Origin: Rummeliibacillus pycnus
GTDB lineage: Bacteria > Bacillota > Bacilli > Bacillales_A > Planococcaceae
Direction of reading: 5' to 3'
Assembly: GCF_002884495.1 (NCBI RefSeq)
Contig: NZ_KZ614145.1
Coordinates: forward strand, 682,001-746,000
DNA: 64,000 nt
Each line of letters starts with the position of its first letter. Within the stretch, counting starts at the first letter, position 1. A program made the position numbers and the translations under genes. The notes under the pieces are model-generated. The model was given only the letters and a program-made list of their open reading frames with translations, did no database searches and was not told the DNA's origin. Below are positions 1 to 7,796 of this stretch, in pieces.

Positions 1-683
1 TTATCATGATGCTACCTAATGTTGATGGAAGACTTATAGAGAATGAGAGGAAAAGATTTAGTTGGAATTTGATAAAAAATGATTTTCGGATTGTTTTTCA
101 TTTCAGTAAGGGCGATACCTATGTCACAAAAATCTATTTATTATTTACTGGTACTACTATATTTATGACTGCAATAGATTCACTCGAGGCCGCATTTGCT
201 AAAGGAGTACTTTCAATGTCAGACACCAATTATGGGTTTTTATTAAGTGTCTTTGGCGCTGGAATAATAGTGGGATCAATGATTAATTCAGTATTTTCAA
301 AACAACTTGCAGTTAATCTTTTAATAGGTATTGGTACCATTTTTACCTCAATCGGTTATATCGTTTTTTATAGTTCGAGTGGCTTTTTTAGTGCAGCGCC
401 TAGTGTATTTTTAATGGGGTTTGCTGTAACGTTTGCGAATACAGGGTATTTGACTTTCTACCAAAATCATGTTCCTGTGAGGATGATGGGAAGATTCGGA
501 AGCATCTTTAGTGTCATTGAAGCAGGTTGCATTGTTACTTTAACGGTTTTAATCGGTTTAGCTGCTGAATTAACTTCGATCCGTCCTGTGGGGTTAATAG
601 GTTCATTTGCCTTCTTCTTATTAGGGTTATTGGTATTAAAAGCTGTATCAGGTGCAAAACGGCAGGAATATTTTAAAGTTTAA
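1..683 (+). CDS. MFS transporter, C-terminal half (partial, cut by window start)
   Basis: The frame is open to the window edge, so this is the 3' part of a longer gene; the ATG codons at 6 and 9 are probably internal. About 225 residues are visible and hold roughly six hydrophobic segments, which fits the second half of a 12-TM major facilitator protein of the macrolide/drug-efflux type. The protein ends in a short basic tail (GAKRQEYFKV). No substrate can be assigned. It is followed by a GGGCGC repeat and then the convergent lrp-like gene. Confidence 0.75.
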   Translation, partial: IMMLPNVDGRLIENERKRFSWNLIKNDFRIVFHFSKGDTYVTKIYLLFTGTTIFMTAIDSLEAAFAKGVLSMSDTNYGFLLSVFGAGIIVGSMINSVFSKQLAVNLLIGIGTIFTSIGYIVFYSSSGFFSAAPSVFLMGFAVTFANTGYLTFYQNHVPVRMMGRFGSIFSVIEAGCIVTLTVLIGLAAELTSIRPVGLIGSFAFFLLGLLVLKAVSGAKRQEYFKV

Positions 684-762
684 CGAGTAAAGTAGTTAAG
701 ATCTTCACAAATAAGACCATAAAGTAACAGGTCAATCAGAAATATCTGGCTAACCTTCTATT

Positions 763-830
763 ACGATTGGGCGCAATTCTAGAGTAGAAATTGCGCTCTT
801 TCTTTATCTAGGATGAGTGCTACTTCAACT
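763..830. repeat. GGGCGC-type hairpin repeat
   Basis: The block begins GATTGGGCGC and folds as GCGCAATT...AAATTGCGC. It belongs to a family of short imperfect palindromes that recurs at about 6301, 8655, 10008, 12064 and 12829. It lies between convergent genes and could also act as a terminator for either. Confidence 0.6.
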
Positions 831-839
831 ATGTACTCT

Positions 840-1280
840 TCAATCCATATTAATTTTTAAATTCGTTGGAACTTGTGAAAAAATAAAATGTGTTACAGTT
901 TGTGCGATTGGATTTACTTCATCGATGAATTTTTCAGCTTTAGCAAATGTTTCAAACTGCATTTTTAGCATATAGCATGCGCTTCCTGCTACTCTATAAC
1001 AGAATTCAACGTTCGGAAGTTTCTCGATATAATTTTTAAAAGATTTATAATCCCCATTTTTGATTGTCGCTTCAATTATACATTGGATGGGTAAACCTAA
1101 TTTCTCATAATCAATTTCTAGAGTATATTTCTTTATAATTCCAAATGACTCCATTTGTTTAACACGTTCAGTTACTGATGGGGAAGACAGATTCACCCTT
1201 CTTCCAAGCTCGCTCATTGATAAACGGCTGTTATGATGTAGTTCATCTAAAATTTTTTTATCAATCTCATCTATTTTCAT
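840..1280 (-). CDS. Lrp/AsnC family transcriptional regulator
   Basis: About 146 residues. The N-terminal winged-helix HTH (IDEIDKKILDELHHNSRLSM, then ELGRRVNLSSPSVTERV) is followed by a C-terminal RAM effector domain (VEFCYRVAGSACYMLKM). Lrp proteins form octamers and sense amino acids or small ligands. I chose the ATG at 1280 because the protein then starts MKIDEIDKKILDEL as usual for the family; GGAGG lies about 13 bases upstream, slightly far. A longer frame begins at 1310. It is divergent from the AhpD-like gene with about 130 bp between them, so that gene is its most likely target. Confidence 0.88.
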   Translation of the reverse strand: MKIDEIDKKILDELHHNSRLSMSELGRRVNLSSPSVTERVKQMESFGIIKKYTLEIDYEKLGLPIQCIIEATIKNGDYKSFKNYIEKLPNVEFCYRVAGSACYMLKMQFETFAKAEKFIDEVNPIAQTVTHFIFSQVPTNLKINMD

Positions 1281-1414
1281 TTTTAAAGTTTTTCCTCCGA
1301 AAATCATCAAATTTAAAAAGAATTTATTTGATAATTATTATGAATTTAATGTGATTTAGTTATTTTATTTTCTATAATTAATTCATATTCAACTATAACA
1401 AGGAGGAATATTTT
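1281..1414. promoter_or_regulatory. Divergent AT-rich promoter region, lrp-like / ahpD-like
   Basis: This spacer must hold both promoters. Around 1317-1350 there are AT-rich inverted stretches (AATTTATTTGATAATTATTATGAATTT) of the kind Lrp proteins bind. An AAGGAGG Shine-Dalgarno precedes the ATG at 1415. The operator assignment is inferred from gene order only. Confidence 0.4.
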
Positions 1415-1828
1415 ATGGCAAGAATTATGGAATCTAATTTAGGAAAAACACCTTTTCAACGACTATTAGGGCACAATAAAGATGTAATGGAAGGATGGAA
1501 TCAGTTAGGAGATGTGCTAGAAAAAGATGGATTATTAACATCTCAATTAAAGGAACAAGTGAGAAGAACATTAGCTCAAAGTAATGGGTGTGAGTATTGT
1601 AAAGCAAAAGGAAATCCAGATCCTGATAAGTTTAATGAAAAAACATCGATTGCAGTAGGATTTGCAGAAGTCTTTTTAAAACAAAAGGGTGACATAGATG
1701 ATTCATTTTTTGATATTTTGAGAGATTGTTTCACCGAAGAGGAAATAAGTGAATTGTGCGCATTTATTTCTTTTACGACTGCTTCACAATATTTTGGTGC
1801 GATGATGAAATTGAAACCTGAAAAATAA
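1415..1828 (+). CDS. Carboxymuconolactone decarboxylase / AhpD-like protein
   Basis: 137 residues, all-helical, with the CxxC motif NGCEYCKAKG near residue 60, typical of AhpD-like alkylhydroperoxidase members of the CMD family, in which the two cysteines are redox active. It has a strong ribosome site (AAGGAGGAATATTTT-ATG). The likely role is thiol-dependent peroxide or electrophile detoxification in the cytoplasm, but the substrate is unknown. It is divergent from the Lrp-like regulator. Confidence 0.8.
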   Translation: MARIMESNLGKTPFQRLLGHNKDVMEGWNQLGDVLEKDGLLTSQLKEQVRRTLAQSNGCEYCKAKGNPDPDKFNEKTSIAVGFAEVFLKQKGDIDDSFFDILRDCFTEEEISELCAFISFTTASQYFGAMMKLKPEK

Positions 1829-2733
1829 ACAATTTCCTTATTCAGATATTGGGCGTTTTTTTGAATGCTGGACATATTAACTGATCAAATAGCAACTTCT
1901 AAATAGGTACTATAGGATTGAGTAGATTAGGTAACGTAATTGTTCGGTCTTTAGGAGATCTATTATTATCTATTTACAGTATTGAAAATTCAATTTATAC
2001 TTTTTCAATTTTCTCCTTTATTACAGTATTAGATGTTCCCTTATTAATTTTTAGCCACAAAGAATCAAGAGCCTAAAGCACCTAGAACAAATTTAATTAA
2101 AATGATAGGAACTGCTACTGGGATTGGTGCTTTTAATGGTGAAATGTCGGATGTATACATTATCCGTTAAATTTGAAACTTCATATAAAGAAACATTCGA
2201 AAAAAACTTTACTTAAAACAGTGAAATATGGAATTTCAAAAACAACTAAATAATTGGACGTTTTATACAATAATAAATAGAAAGTTAGAATTTTTGCTTA
2301 CACACTCAGATTGAATGAAGTGTAATTTGGCATAGTTTTACATTTATATTTAGCTTTAAGAAATATTAAAATATTTAGAGGAAAGAGGCAGTTGATCATA
2401 TTTTATGGTCAATTGTTTTTTAAGTGTTAAAAGTCCTTTTTGACAAAAGGTTAGTTCAGGGTGTTGTTTTATTTTATTCCACAATCGGGCCATATTGTGG
2501 AATAAAACTTAGATTTTTAAACGACTTTATTGTTATATTTTTAAGTACAGTGAAGTATATTATATTGAAAATAAAACAAGCAGTATTGGTTATATAGTTA
2601 TGACATCAGGAGGGTTCAAATAAAAAAGATAAAAAGAGGGCTATTTGGTTAACAACATTAAATATTATATAAAAGTGATTAAATGTAAGAGCACAAAAGT
2701 AAATCACTTATAAAGAATTTGAAAGTGCAAAAG
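1829..2733. other. Gene-poor interval with decayed coding remnants
   Basis: No intact gene is seen. Around 2060-2168 a short frame reads KEPKAPRTNLIKMIGTATG and ends after SDVYIIR; I do not recognise it. At 2478-2506 there is a palindrome around TTCCACAAT-CGGGCC-ATATTGTGGAA, matching the 3' block (GGGCCATATTGTGGAATA) of the GGGCGC repeat family. The rest is AT-rich and unremarkable. Confidence 0.5.
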
Positions 2734-2764
2734 AAAAAGCCGCCAAAAAATTTGGTGGCTTTTT
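2734..2764 (-). terminator. Rho-independent terminator of the SagB/MFS operon
   Basis: AAAAAGCCGCCAAA pairs with TTTGGTGGCTTTTT with one G-T pair, and there are T-runs on both sides, so it works in either direction. It lies about 70 bp past the stop of the minus-strand exporter gene. Confidence 0.8.
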
Positions 2765-2836
2765 CGTCAAGTAGGTAATATCAATCTTACCTAAAATTTC
2801 GCGTCAATCTTTCAGCTCCTCTATAATTACTCCATT

Positions 2837-4063
2837 TCATTCAGTGAAAGAAGTAGAAGAATTTTCACTATTCTTTTTTAATCTTTCCTTTCCAAAATAA
2901 ATAATAGTGAAGATTAATACCAAAATAAAAGAGAAAGAACCGAATGTAATAACCACTTTATTAAATCCTAAAACATCGAGTAGTAAACCTATAGTTACCA
3001 TTGCAACTTGCATTATAGTTCGCTCGATCATACCTTTAAACGCAAAGAAGCGACCGTGATACTCCTTAGGAACAGTTTCTTGGCTGAAAGTATTAGCAAT
3101 AGGATTAAATATTCCATATGAAAAACCAAATAAGCAAAAAGCTATAATTGAAAATACGGGCATACTTGAGAATGAAAGCAAAAATTGCACTAAAACAATT
3201 AAAAAAGTTGAAACTAATAAAAAGGGAACATGCTTTTTATTACGAATTAATTGATTTACAATTGTACTAGATAATATAAGAGATATCCCCTCAACAGCAT
3301 ACAAAATTCCCTTTATGGAAGGATTATTTTGAATAGTGCTAATCTCAACTATAAATAAATTAAAACCGGCAATAAATATCATTGGAATTATAGATAAAAA
3401 TAAAATCATTTTTATATCGAACTGTTCAGATATGATTGGAAAAATCTCACGAAATTCTATCTTTTTCTTTTCCTTTCTTACTAAACCACTATCATTCTTT
3501 ATATCTAATAAAAATGTAATAAGAAATACAAAAAGGAAAGCTCCAAATGCTATAGAATACAGGGAAAGTAATGAAGTTAAAGTTAAAATTACCCCACCTA
3601 AAGTTGCCCCAAAGATTCTTGACAATGTTACAATGTTTAAATTTAATGAATTAGCCGTAACTAAATGTTTTTCATCTGTAACCTGTGCTATAGTAGCCTG
3701 TAATGCAGGTTCAAAAAATGAAGCTGAACAACTTACACCAATACTATATGCAAGCATCCACCATACTGAATCCGTAGCCAAAGCAATAAACATAAAACTT
3801 ACGGAAATCATTCTCATTATACCTACAAGAAATAAAATCTTTTTCTTAGCCACACCATCAATTATTCTACCAGCATAAGGACCTATTAACACACTAAATA
3901 AGCTTCCTACAACTAAAAAGATAGCTTGTAAAAGATGTGAATCCACATTTTTTTGCAGAAATTGAAGGTTACCAATAAGCCCAATCCATAAAGCTAACTG
4001 AAATATCAATTGACTAATTAATATTATTACTAAATTCTTGTTTCTAAATAATTCTTTTTTCAA
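2837..4063 (-). CDS. MFS exporter of the candidate RiPP cluster
   Basis: 408 residues with about 12 hydrophobic segments and an MFS fold like MefA-type efflux proteins. The N-terminus is MKKELFRNKNLVIIL and the C-terminal tail is hydrophilic. The start is a TTG that overlaps the TGA stop of the upstream SagB-like gene (ATTTGA), so translation is probably coupled. Being co-transcribed with a peptide-modifying enzyme and a short peptide gene, its likely role is export of, or self-protection from, the modified product; that is inference. The operon ends at the hairpin at 2734-2764. Confidence 0.85.
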   Translation of the reverse strand: MKKELFRNKNLVIILISQLIFQLALWIGLIGNLQFLQKNVDSHLLQAIFLVVGSLFSVLIGPYAGRIIDGVAKKKILFLVGIMRMISVSFMFIALATDSVWWMLAYSIGVSCSASFFEPALQATIAQVTDEKHLVTANSLNLNIVTLSRIFGATLGGVILTLTSLLSLYSIAFGAFLFVFLITFLLDIKNDSGLVRKEKKKIEFREIFPIISEQFDIKMILFLSIIPMIFIAGFNLFIVEISTIQNNPSIKGILYAVEGISLILSSTIVNQLIRNKKHVPFLLVSTFLIVLVQFLLSFSSMPVFSIIAFCLFGFSYGIFNPIANTFSQETVPKEYHGRFFAFKGMIERTIMQVAMVTIGLLLDVLGFNKVVITFGSFSFILVLIFTIIYFGKERLKKNSENSSTSFTE

Positions 4064-5187
4064 ATTTCATTGTTCAACTCCTTTATAAATCTTAATTTAC
4101 GTCCAAGTTGTAACGATTCTTCAGATCTATAACCAATACCAGATACTCCAAGCACAATTTCTTTATCGGGGTTAATTTTTAATTCTTCTTCAACGTATTG
4201 ATCATTTAGATGACCCGAAAAGAAAGTACCATAACCTAACCAATTTGCTACTAGAAAACAAGTTTGACTTAAATGTCCCATATCCATCATTAAAACTCTG
4301 TAGGTTCTAGGACTTTGATATTTCCACATAGAACGCTCAATGTAAGCTGTATAGAAGAGTAATACCGCAGCACCTTTAACAAATTCTTGCTCTGCAGCCA
4401 TATCTACTACTTTATGAATCATATTTTCTTTAGATATAATTTCCAGTCCATGATTTTCTACATCATAATGATATATGCCATTTTCTAGTCCCTCAACATT
4501 TAATACAACTGGATATACTTCAATCGGATGTCTACACCCCCCAGAAGGACTAGTTTTAAAGATAAGTCTGTCTATACCAATTTCATGTTTACAACTTTGA
4601 GCTCCATAATTCAAATAAAGTAATGTAGAAAAATCCTCTAATGAAATAGGAGTTTCACTGAAAGAACGTACAGTTTGGCGATTAAGTAAAACGTCTAAAA
4701 ACTTACCTTCAGCTTTAAAGGAAGGCAAGGGTAGATTTATTTTTTCAGCACCTTCAATACTTTTATATATGTTAGGCGGAGCTTCTTCTTGTTTTTTAAT
4801 ACTCAAGCGCTGATATTGTTCATCTTTGTTAATGTAATGATCTTTATGTAAAAGGCGGGTATTATAATGGAAATACTTGCAAGATGTTCCCCAAGTTTGC
4901 CAATGTTCTAATTTGTTTTCAGACTTATGTTCCAAAGAATCTTTTTTAATCAATATTTTTGCTTCTTTTAATTGAGAAAGAGCTACTTTTAAAAACTCCT
5001 CACTAAAATCAACTCTTGTATTTAATAATGTAAAGATTTTATTCTCTTCTTCCCAAGTAGAAAATAATTCAAGAATAGGATAAATGGAAGAATCCAAACT
5101 TCTTTGTTCATGTTGTATAAAATTATCACAAACAAAGTGTCCATCTTTCCAGAAAAACACAATATTATCATTAACCTTTAACTGCAT
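4060..5187 (-). CDS. SagB/ThcOx-family FMN dehydrogenase with candidate N-terminal peptide-recognition domain
   Basis: 375 residues from the ATG at 5187, chosen for AAGGAG 8 bases upstream; the frame extends to 5214. Residues 1 to about 85 (VNDNIVFFWKDGHFVCD, YPILELF, LKEAKILI) alternate strand-like and helical patterns as in PqqD/RRE winged helices of RiPP enzymes; this is a visual judgement. Residues about 165-370 form the nitroreductase fold typical of SagB: RQTVRSF (170-176), SPSGGCRHP (213-221) and GHLSQTCFLVANWLGYG (304-320). SagB proteins oxidise azolines in thiazole/oxazole peptides, but no YcaO cyclodehydratase is nearby and the adjacent peptide lacks Cys. The oxidised group is therefore unknown. 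Confidence 0.85.
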   Translation of the reverse strand: MQLKVNDNIVFFWKDGHFVCDNFIQHEQRSLDSSIYPILELFSTWEEENKIFTLLNTRVDFSEEFLKVALSQLKEAKILIKKDSLEHKSENKLEHWQTWGTSCKYFHYNTRLLHKDHYINKDEQYQRLSIKKQEEAPPNIYKSIEGAEKINLPLPSFKAEGKFLDVLLNRQTVRSFSETPISLEDFSTLLYLNYGAQSCKHEIGIDRLIFKTSPSGGCRHPIEVYPVVLNVEGLENGIYHYDVENHGLEIISKENMIHKVVDMAAEQEFVKGAAVLLFYTAYIERSMWKYQSPRTYRVLMMDMGHLSQTCFLVANWLGYGTFFSGHLNDQYVEEELKINPDKEIVLGVSGIGYRSEESLQLGRKLRFIKELNNEI

Positions 5188-5231
5188 TTCAATTCTCCTT
5201 ATCTTTAAAATCACTATATTAAAAGACTAAA

Positions 5232-5258
5232 GGCTGACATAATCCTATTATGTCAGCC
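5232..5258 (-). terminator. Perfect hairpin between peptide gene and SagB gene (attenuator)
   Basis: GGCTGACATAAT and ATTATGTCAGCC form a perfect 12-bp stem with a 3-base loop, followed on the minus strand by TTAGTCTTTTAAT. It lies 11 bases after the stop of the 26-codon peptide and about 45 bases before the SagB-like start. Partial termination here would make much more peptide mRNA than enzyme mRNA, the usual arrangement in RiPP operons. Confidence 0.85.
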
Positions 5259-5268
5259 ACTGTTTCTT

Positions 5269-5349
5269 TTAGTTCATTGGAGATGTTTCTCCGTACTCTT
5301 CGTTAACGCGTTTTTCATACTCACTTTCAAATGGTTTGAAAATTGACAT
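5269..5349 (-). CDS. 26-residue peptide, candidate RiPP precursor
   Basis: The ORF begins MSIFKPFESEY and ends EEYGETSPMN. It has an excellent Shine-Dalgarno (GGAGGTG, 6 bases before ATG) and a sigma-A-like promoter about 30 bases upstream of the ATG. The peptide is acidic with six Glu, two Tyr (Y11, Y19), no Cys and only three Ser/one Thr, so it is not a classic azole precursor. The two Glu/Tyr-rich stretches (ESEY, EEY) loosely recall PqqA, which uses a Glu and a Tyr, but no radical SAM gene is present. It is first in an operon with the SagB-like enzyme and MFS exporter, from which it is separated by an attenuator hairpin. A signalling role for the product is possible. I do not recognise the family. 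Confidence 0.75.
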   Translation of the reverse strand: MSIFKPFESEYEKRVNEEYGETSPMN

Positions 5350-5378
5350 ATTTAACACCTCCATTATGTAGAATATGT

Positions 5379-5426
5379 ATAATATACCATAATATTACCA
5401 GTTTTCAAACATATTTTTCTGAAAAC
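5379..5426 (-). promoter_or_regulatory. Promoter of the peptide/SagB/MFS operon with inverted repeat
   Basis: On the minus strand TTGAAA (5408-5403) is followed by TATATT (5386-5381, 16-bp spacer) or TATTAT (5384-5379, 18-bp spacer). GTTTTC (5401-5406) and GAAAAC (5421-5426) form an inverted repeat over and upstream of the -35 box and may be an operator. No regulator gene is adjacent. Confidence 0.55.
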
Positions 5427-5506
5427 TATAAAATTTCAATCAATAAACAATGCATTCTACGAAAACAACCCATAATATTTTTTATATTATTTGGATGATT
5501 GACCTA

Positions 5507-5651
5507 AGCCAGATACGTAACGGACAACTTAGAAGAATCAACCGAACTACAATATTTATTAAAAAGTGGAAGTGCAAGCATAGATCTTCATTGGGAAAAT
5601 AAAGGGAGTTTCTTAACAGTTGACGAAGTAGATGCTATCTCAGTGTATTAA
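5507..5651 (+). pseudogene. Start-less C-terminal fragment of an unknown protein
   Basis: An open frame runs ARYVTDNLEEST and ends GSFLTVDEVDAISVY with a stop at 5649-5651. It has no start or ribosome site and is preceded by a stop. It looks like the tail of a lost gene. I do not recognise it. Confidence 0.35.
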
Positions 5652-5869
5652 CACCATAAATAAAATATCTTTCTAATAAAATGTATTTAGGTAATTTTCT
5701 CCACTTAAGTGATGGGGAAATTTTTATTAAACGAATCAAAAGGTGTAAATAATTATCTTACTGGGTATTAACCTGTTATTGCTAATAAACATTCCTATCT
5801 CTATATAGAAGGAATTTCGTTTTTTCTTATGAATTAAGAACCTGTTAAGTGATAATAAAGTTATTCCAT

Positions 5870-5995
5870 TAAAGGGCCATATAATTGAATAACATTTTCT
5901 CGAAAATATGGATATTTATGTTGAAAATTAGTTTAGATTGTGAAGAAATGTACTTAAACTATTGAAGCAGTTTAGTTGAACAAGAAAGCATGGTA
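5870..5995. repeat. GGGCCAT block and TACTTAAACT block of the dispersed repeat
   Basis: Two pieces of the window's common intergenic repeat lie here: AAAGGGCCATATAATTGAATAA at about 5871-5892 and TTGTGAAGAAATGTACTTAAACTATT...TTTAGTTGAACAAG at 5938-5982. Related copies of the second block occur near 9936, 12018, 12955, 15808, 31836 and 34727. Confidence 0.6.
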
Positions 5996-6024
5996 AAATT
6001 CATGGAAATTATTGAGGTGATTGC

Positions 6025-6288
6025 ATGAAATATACTTGTTCTTGCTGTGGTTATAAAACATTGAATGAGGAACCCCCTGGAACTGATGAAATCTGTAAAT
6101 TTTGTTTTTGGCATGATGATTATGTCCAATATAAAGACCCTGATTATGAAGGTGGGGCAAATGAAGTTTCATTAAGACAAGCACAAAAAAACTTTATTAA
6201 GTTTGGTGCATGTGAAGAAAAATGTATTAAATTAGTAATAAAGCCAAATAAGGAAGATATAAAAGATCCTAACTGGAAACAGTTATAA
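6025..6288 (+). CDS. CPCC-type cysteine-rich protein
   Basis: 87 residues. The N-terminus YTCSCCGYKTLNE followed by EICKFCFWHDD is the cysteine signature of the Cys-rich CPCC family, probably a small zinc-binding domain; further cysteines are in GACEEKC. GAGGTG lies just upstream of the ATG. Members are small cytoplasmic proteins of unknown function, common in Bacillales. It is a single-gene unit. Confidence 0.8.
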   Translation: MKYTCSCCGYKTLNEEPPGTDEICKFCFWHDDYVQYKDPDYEGGANEVSLRQAQKNFIKFGACEEKCIKLVIKPNKEDIKDPNWKQL

Positions 6289-6300
6289 GAAGTTATTGAA

Positions 6301-6395
6301 TGATTGTTGTTCAACTAAGATTTTCAGCAAACGGGCGCGTTTATTTAGGAACGCGTTCTTTTTCCTTTATAGGGCCATTTAACGGAATAAATCTA
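6301..6395. repeat. GGGCGC-type hairpin repeat
   Basis: The copy reads TTCAGCAAACGGGCGCGTTTATTTAGGAACGCGTTC and then AGGGCCATTTAACGGAATAA. The GCGCGTT/AACGCG stem and the trailing GGGCCAT block match the family layout. Confidence 0.65.
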
Positions 6396-6439
6396 ACCGT
6401 TTCCTTAAGAAACGGTTAGATTTACGAGAGAAAGTTTAT

Positions 6440-7675
6440 TCACTCGTATTTTCTTAAAACTAAAGCTGCATTGTGACCTCCGAAGCCAAACGAATTAGAA
6501 AGTCCTGTCTTTATGTTCACTTGACGAGAAACAGATGGTACATAATCTAAATCACATAATGAATCAGGGTTTTCTAAATTAATTGTTGGAGGAATTATTC
6601 CTTCTTTTAAACTCATTGCTAAAGCAATTGCTTCAACACCACCAGCAGCACCTAACATATGACCAAGCATTGATTTATTAGCTGTTACTGGAATCTGATA
6701 AGCTTGTTTTCCAAATAGCTTCTTAATAGCCATGGTTTCAGATATATCCCCAACTTTTGTACTTGTTGCATGGGCACTAATAACATCAATATCTTCAATA
6801 GATAAATTAGCATTTTTTAAAGCGGATCTCATTGCAAGATAGGCCCCTTTACCTTCTGGATGTGTAGCTACTATATGGTAAGCATCTGAGCTTGCACCAT
6901 AACCAATGACTTCCGCATAAATCTTTGATTTTCTACGTAAAGCATGTGATAAAGATTCTAAGATTAGAATGCCAGCTCCTTCTGACATGACAAATCCATC
7001 TCGATTTTCATCAAAAGGGCGACTGGCTTTAGTAGGATCATCATTTCTTGTTGATAATGCTGTAGCATTACTGAAGCTTGCTATTGATAAGTCTGTTATA
7101 GCTGCCTCTGTTCCACCTGCAAACATAACGTCAACTTCTCCAGAGCGAATTATTCTAACGGCTTCTCCAATAGCTGTATTTCCAATTGCACATGCAGAAA
7201 CAGGTGACATAGAAGGTCCCATTGCGTTCCATTTAATACTTATTTGTGCAGCAGCAGCATTAGACATCATAGCTGGTACTAGAGTTGGACTCACTCTTCT
7301 TGACCCCTTTTGTCTAAGCGCATCAATATTTTCAATTAAGGTATTAATTCCACCAATACCTGAACCAACGTAAACCCCTAACCTTTCTGTATCAATACAT
7401 TCAAGGTCTAAATTAGAGTCTGTCCAAGCTTGTTCAGCTGCAGCTAAAGCAAATTGAGAAAAGCGATCTAAACGTCTTGCTTCTTTCTTTCCTAAAATTT
7501 TATCTACATCAAAATCTTGAATGATACCTGCGATTTTTGTCTTATGATTAGTAATATCAAATGTATCAATAGTGGATATACCAGACTCTCCGTTAATCAA
7601 ATTACTCCAAAATGTGTTGATGTTGTTTCCCAAAGGAGAGACTACGCCCATTCCAGTAATCACAACTCTTTCCAC
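6440..7675 (-). CDS. fabF: Beta-ketoacyl-ACP synthase II (FabF-type)
   Basis: 411 residues, full length. It condenses malonyl-ACP with acyl-ACP in fatty-acid chain elongation. The catalytic Cys is C162 in SACAIG; the two histidines are H302 (SAHATST) and H339 (NKSMLGHMLGAAGG, with K334), and the C-terminal GFGGHNAA loop is present. It stands alone rather than next to fabH or acpP, so it is probably a second FabF, and it is divergent from an MmyB-type regulator. Its role may be adjusting chain length or membrane composition, or a specialised lipid. Confidence 0.92.
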   Translation of the reverse strand: MERVVITGMGVVSPLGNNINTFWSNLINGESGISTIDTFDITNHKTKIAGIIQDFDVDKILGKKEARRLDRFSQFALAAAEQAWTDSNLDLECIDTERLGVYVGSGIGGINTLIENIDALRQKGSRRVSPTLVPAMMSNAAAAQISIKWNAMGPSMSPVSACAIGNTAIGEAVRIIRSGEVDVMFAGGTEAAITDLSIASFSNATALSTRNDDPTKASRPFDENRDGFVMSEGAGILILESLSHALRRKSKIYAEVIGYGASSDAYHIVATHPEGKGAYLAMRSALKNANLSIEDIDVISAHATSTKVGDISETMAIKKLFGKQAYQIPVTANKSMLGHMLGAAGGVEAIALAMSLKEGIIPPTINLENPDSLCDLDYVPSVSRQVNIKTGLSNSFGFGGHNAALVLRKYE

Positions 7676-7796
7676 TTTTCATCACTCCCAATCAATAATA
7701 TACTTGTATTTTACAGTCTCTTTATCCTATTACAAGAGATTGCTTATCCTGGTATAAGTAATACTAGGCTAAATTGGTATGAAGGGGAGTTTAAAA
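7676..7796. promoter_or_regulatory. fabF / MmyB-type regulator divergent promoter region
   Basis: A 121-bp spacer between divergent starts. It contains the direct repeat TTATCCT (7722-7728 and 7744-7750) and the inverted repeat CTTAT-CCTGGT-ATAAG (7743-7758), a plausible operator for the adjacent HTH protein. AAGGGGAG at 7782-7789 is the ribosome site for the start at 7797. Confidence 0.45.

Noticed and set aside
3336-3878. 180-codon plus-strand ORF
   Set aside because: It is the shadow of the minus-strand MFS gene, whose protein has clear membrane segments and family features.
4060-5187. Standard thiazole/oxazole (streptolysin S-like) biosynthesis
   Set aside because: No YcaO cyclodehydratase and no Cys in the adjacent peptide, so azole formation is unlikely.
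5269-5349. Peptide as a PqqA homologue
   Set aside because: It has Glu and Tyr residues, but the spacing differs from PqqA and no pqqC/pqqE-type genes are near. I keep only the loose resemblance.
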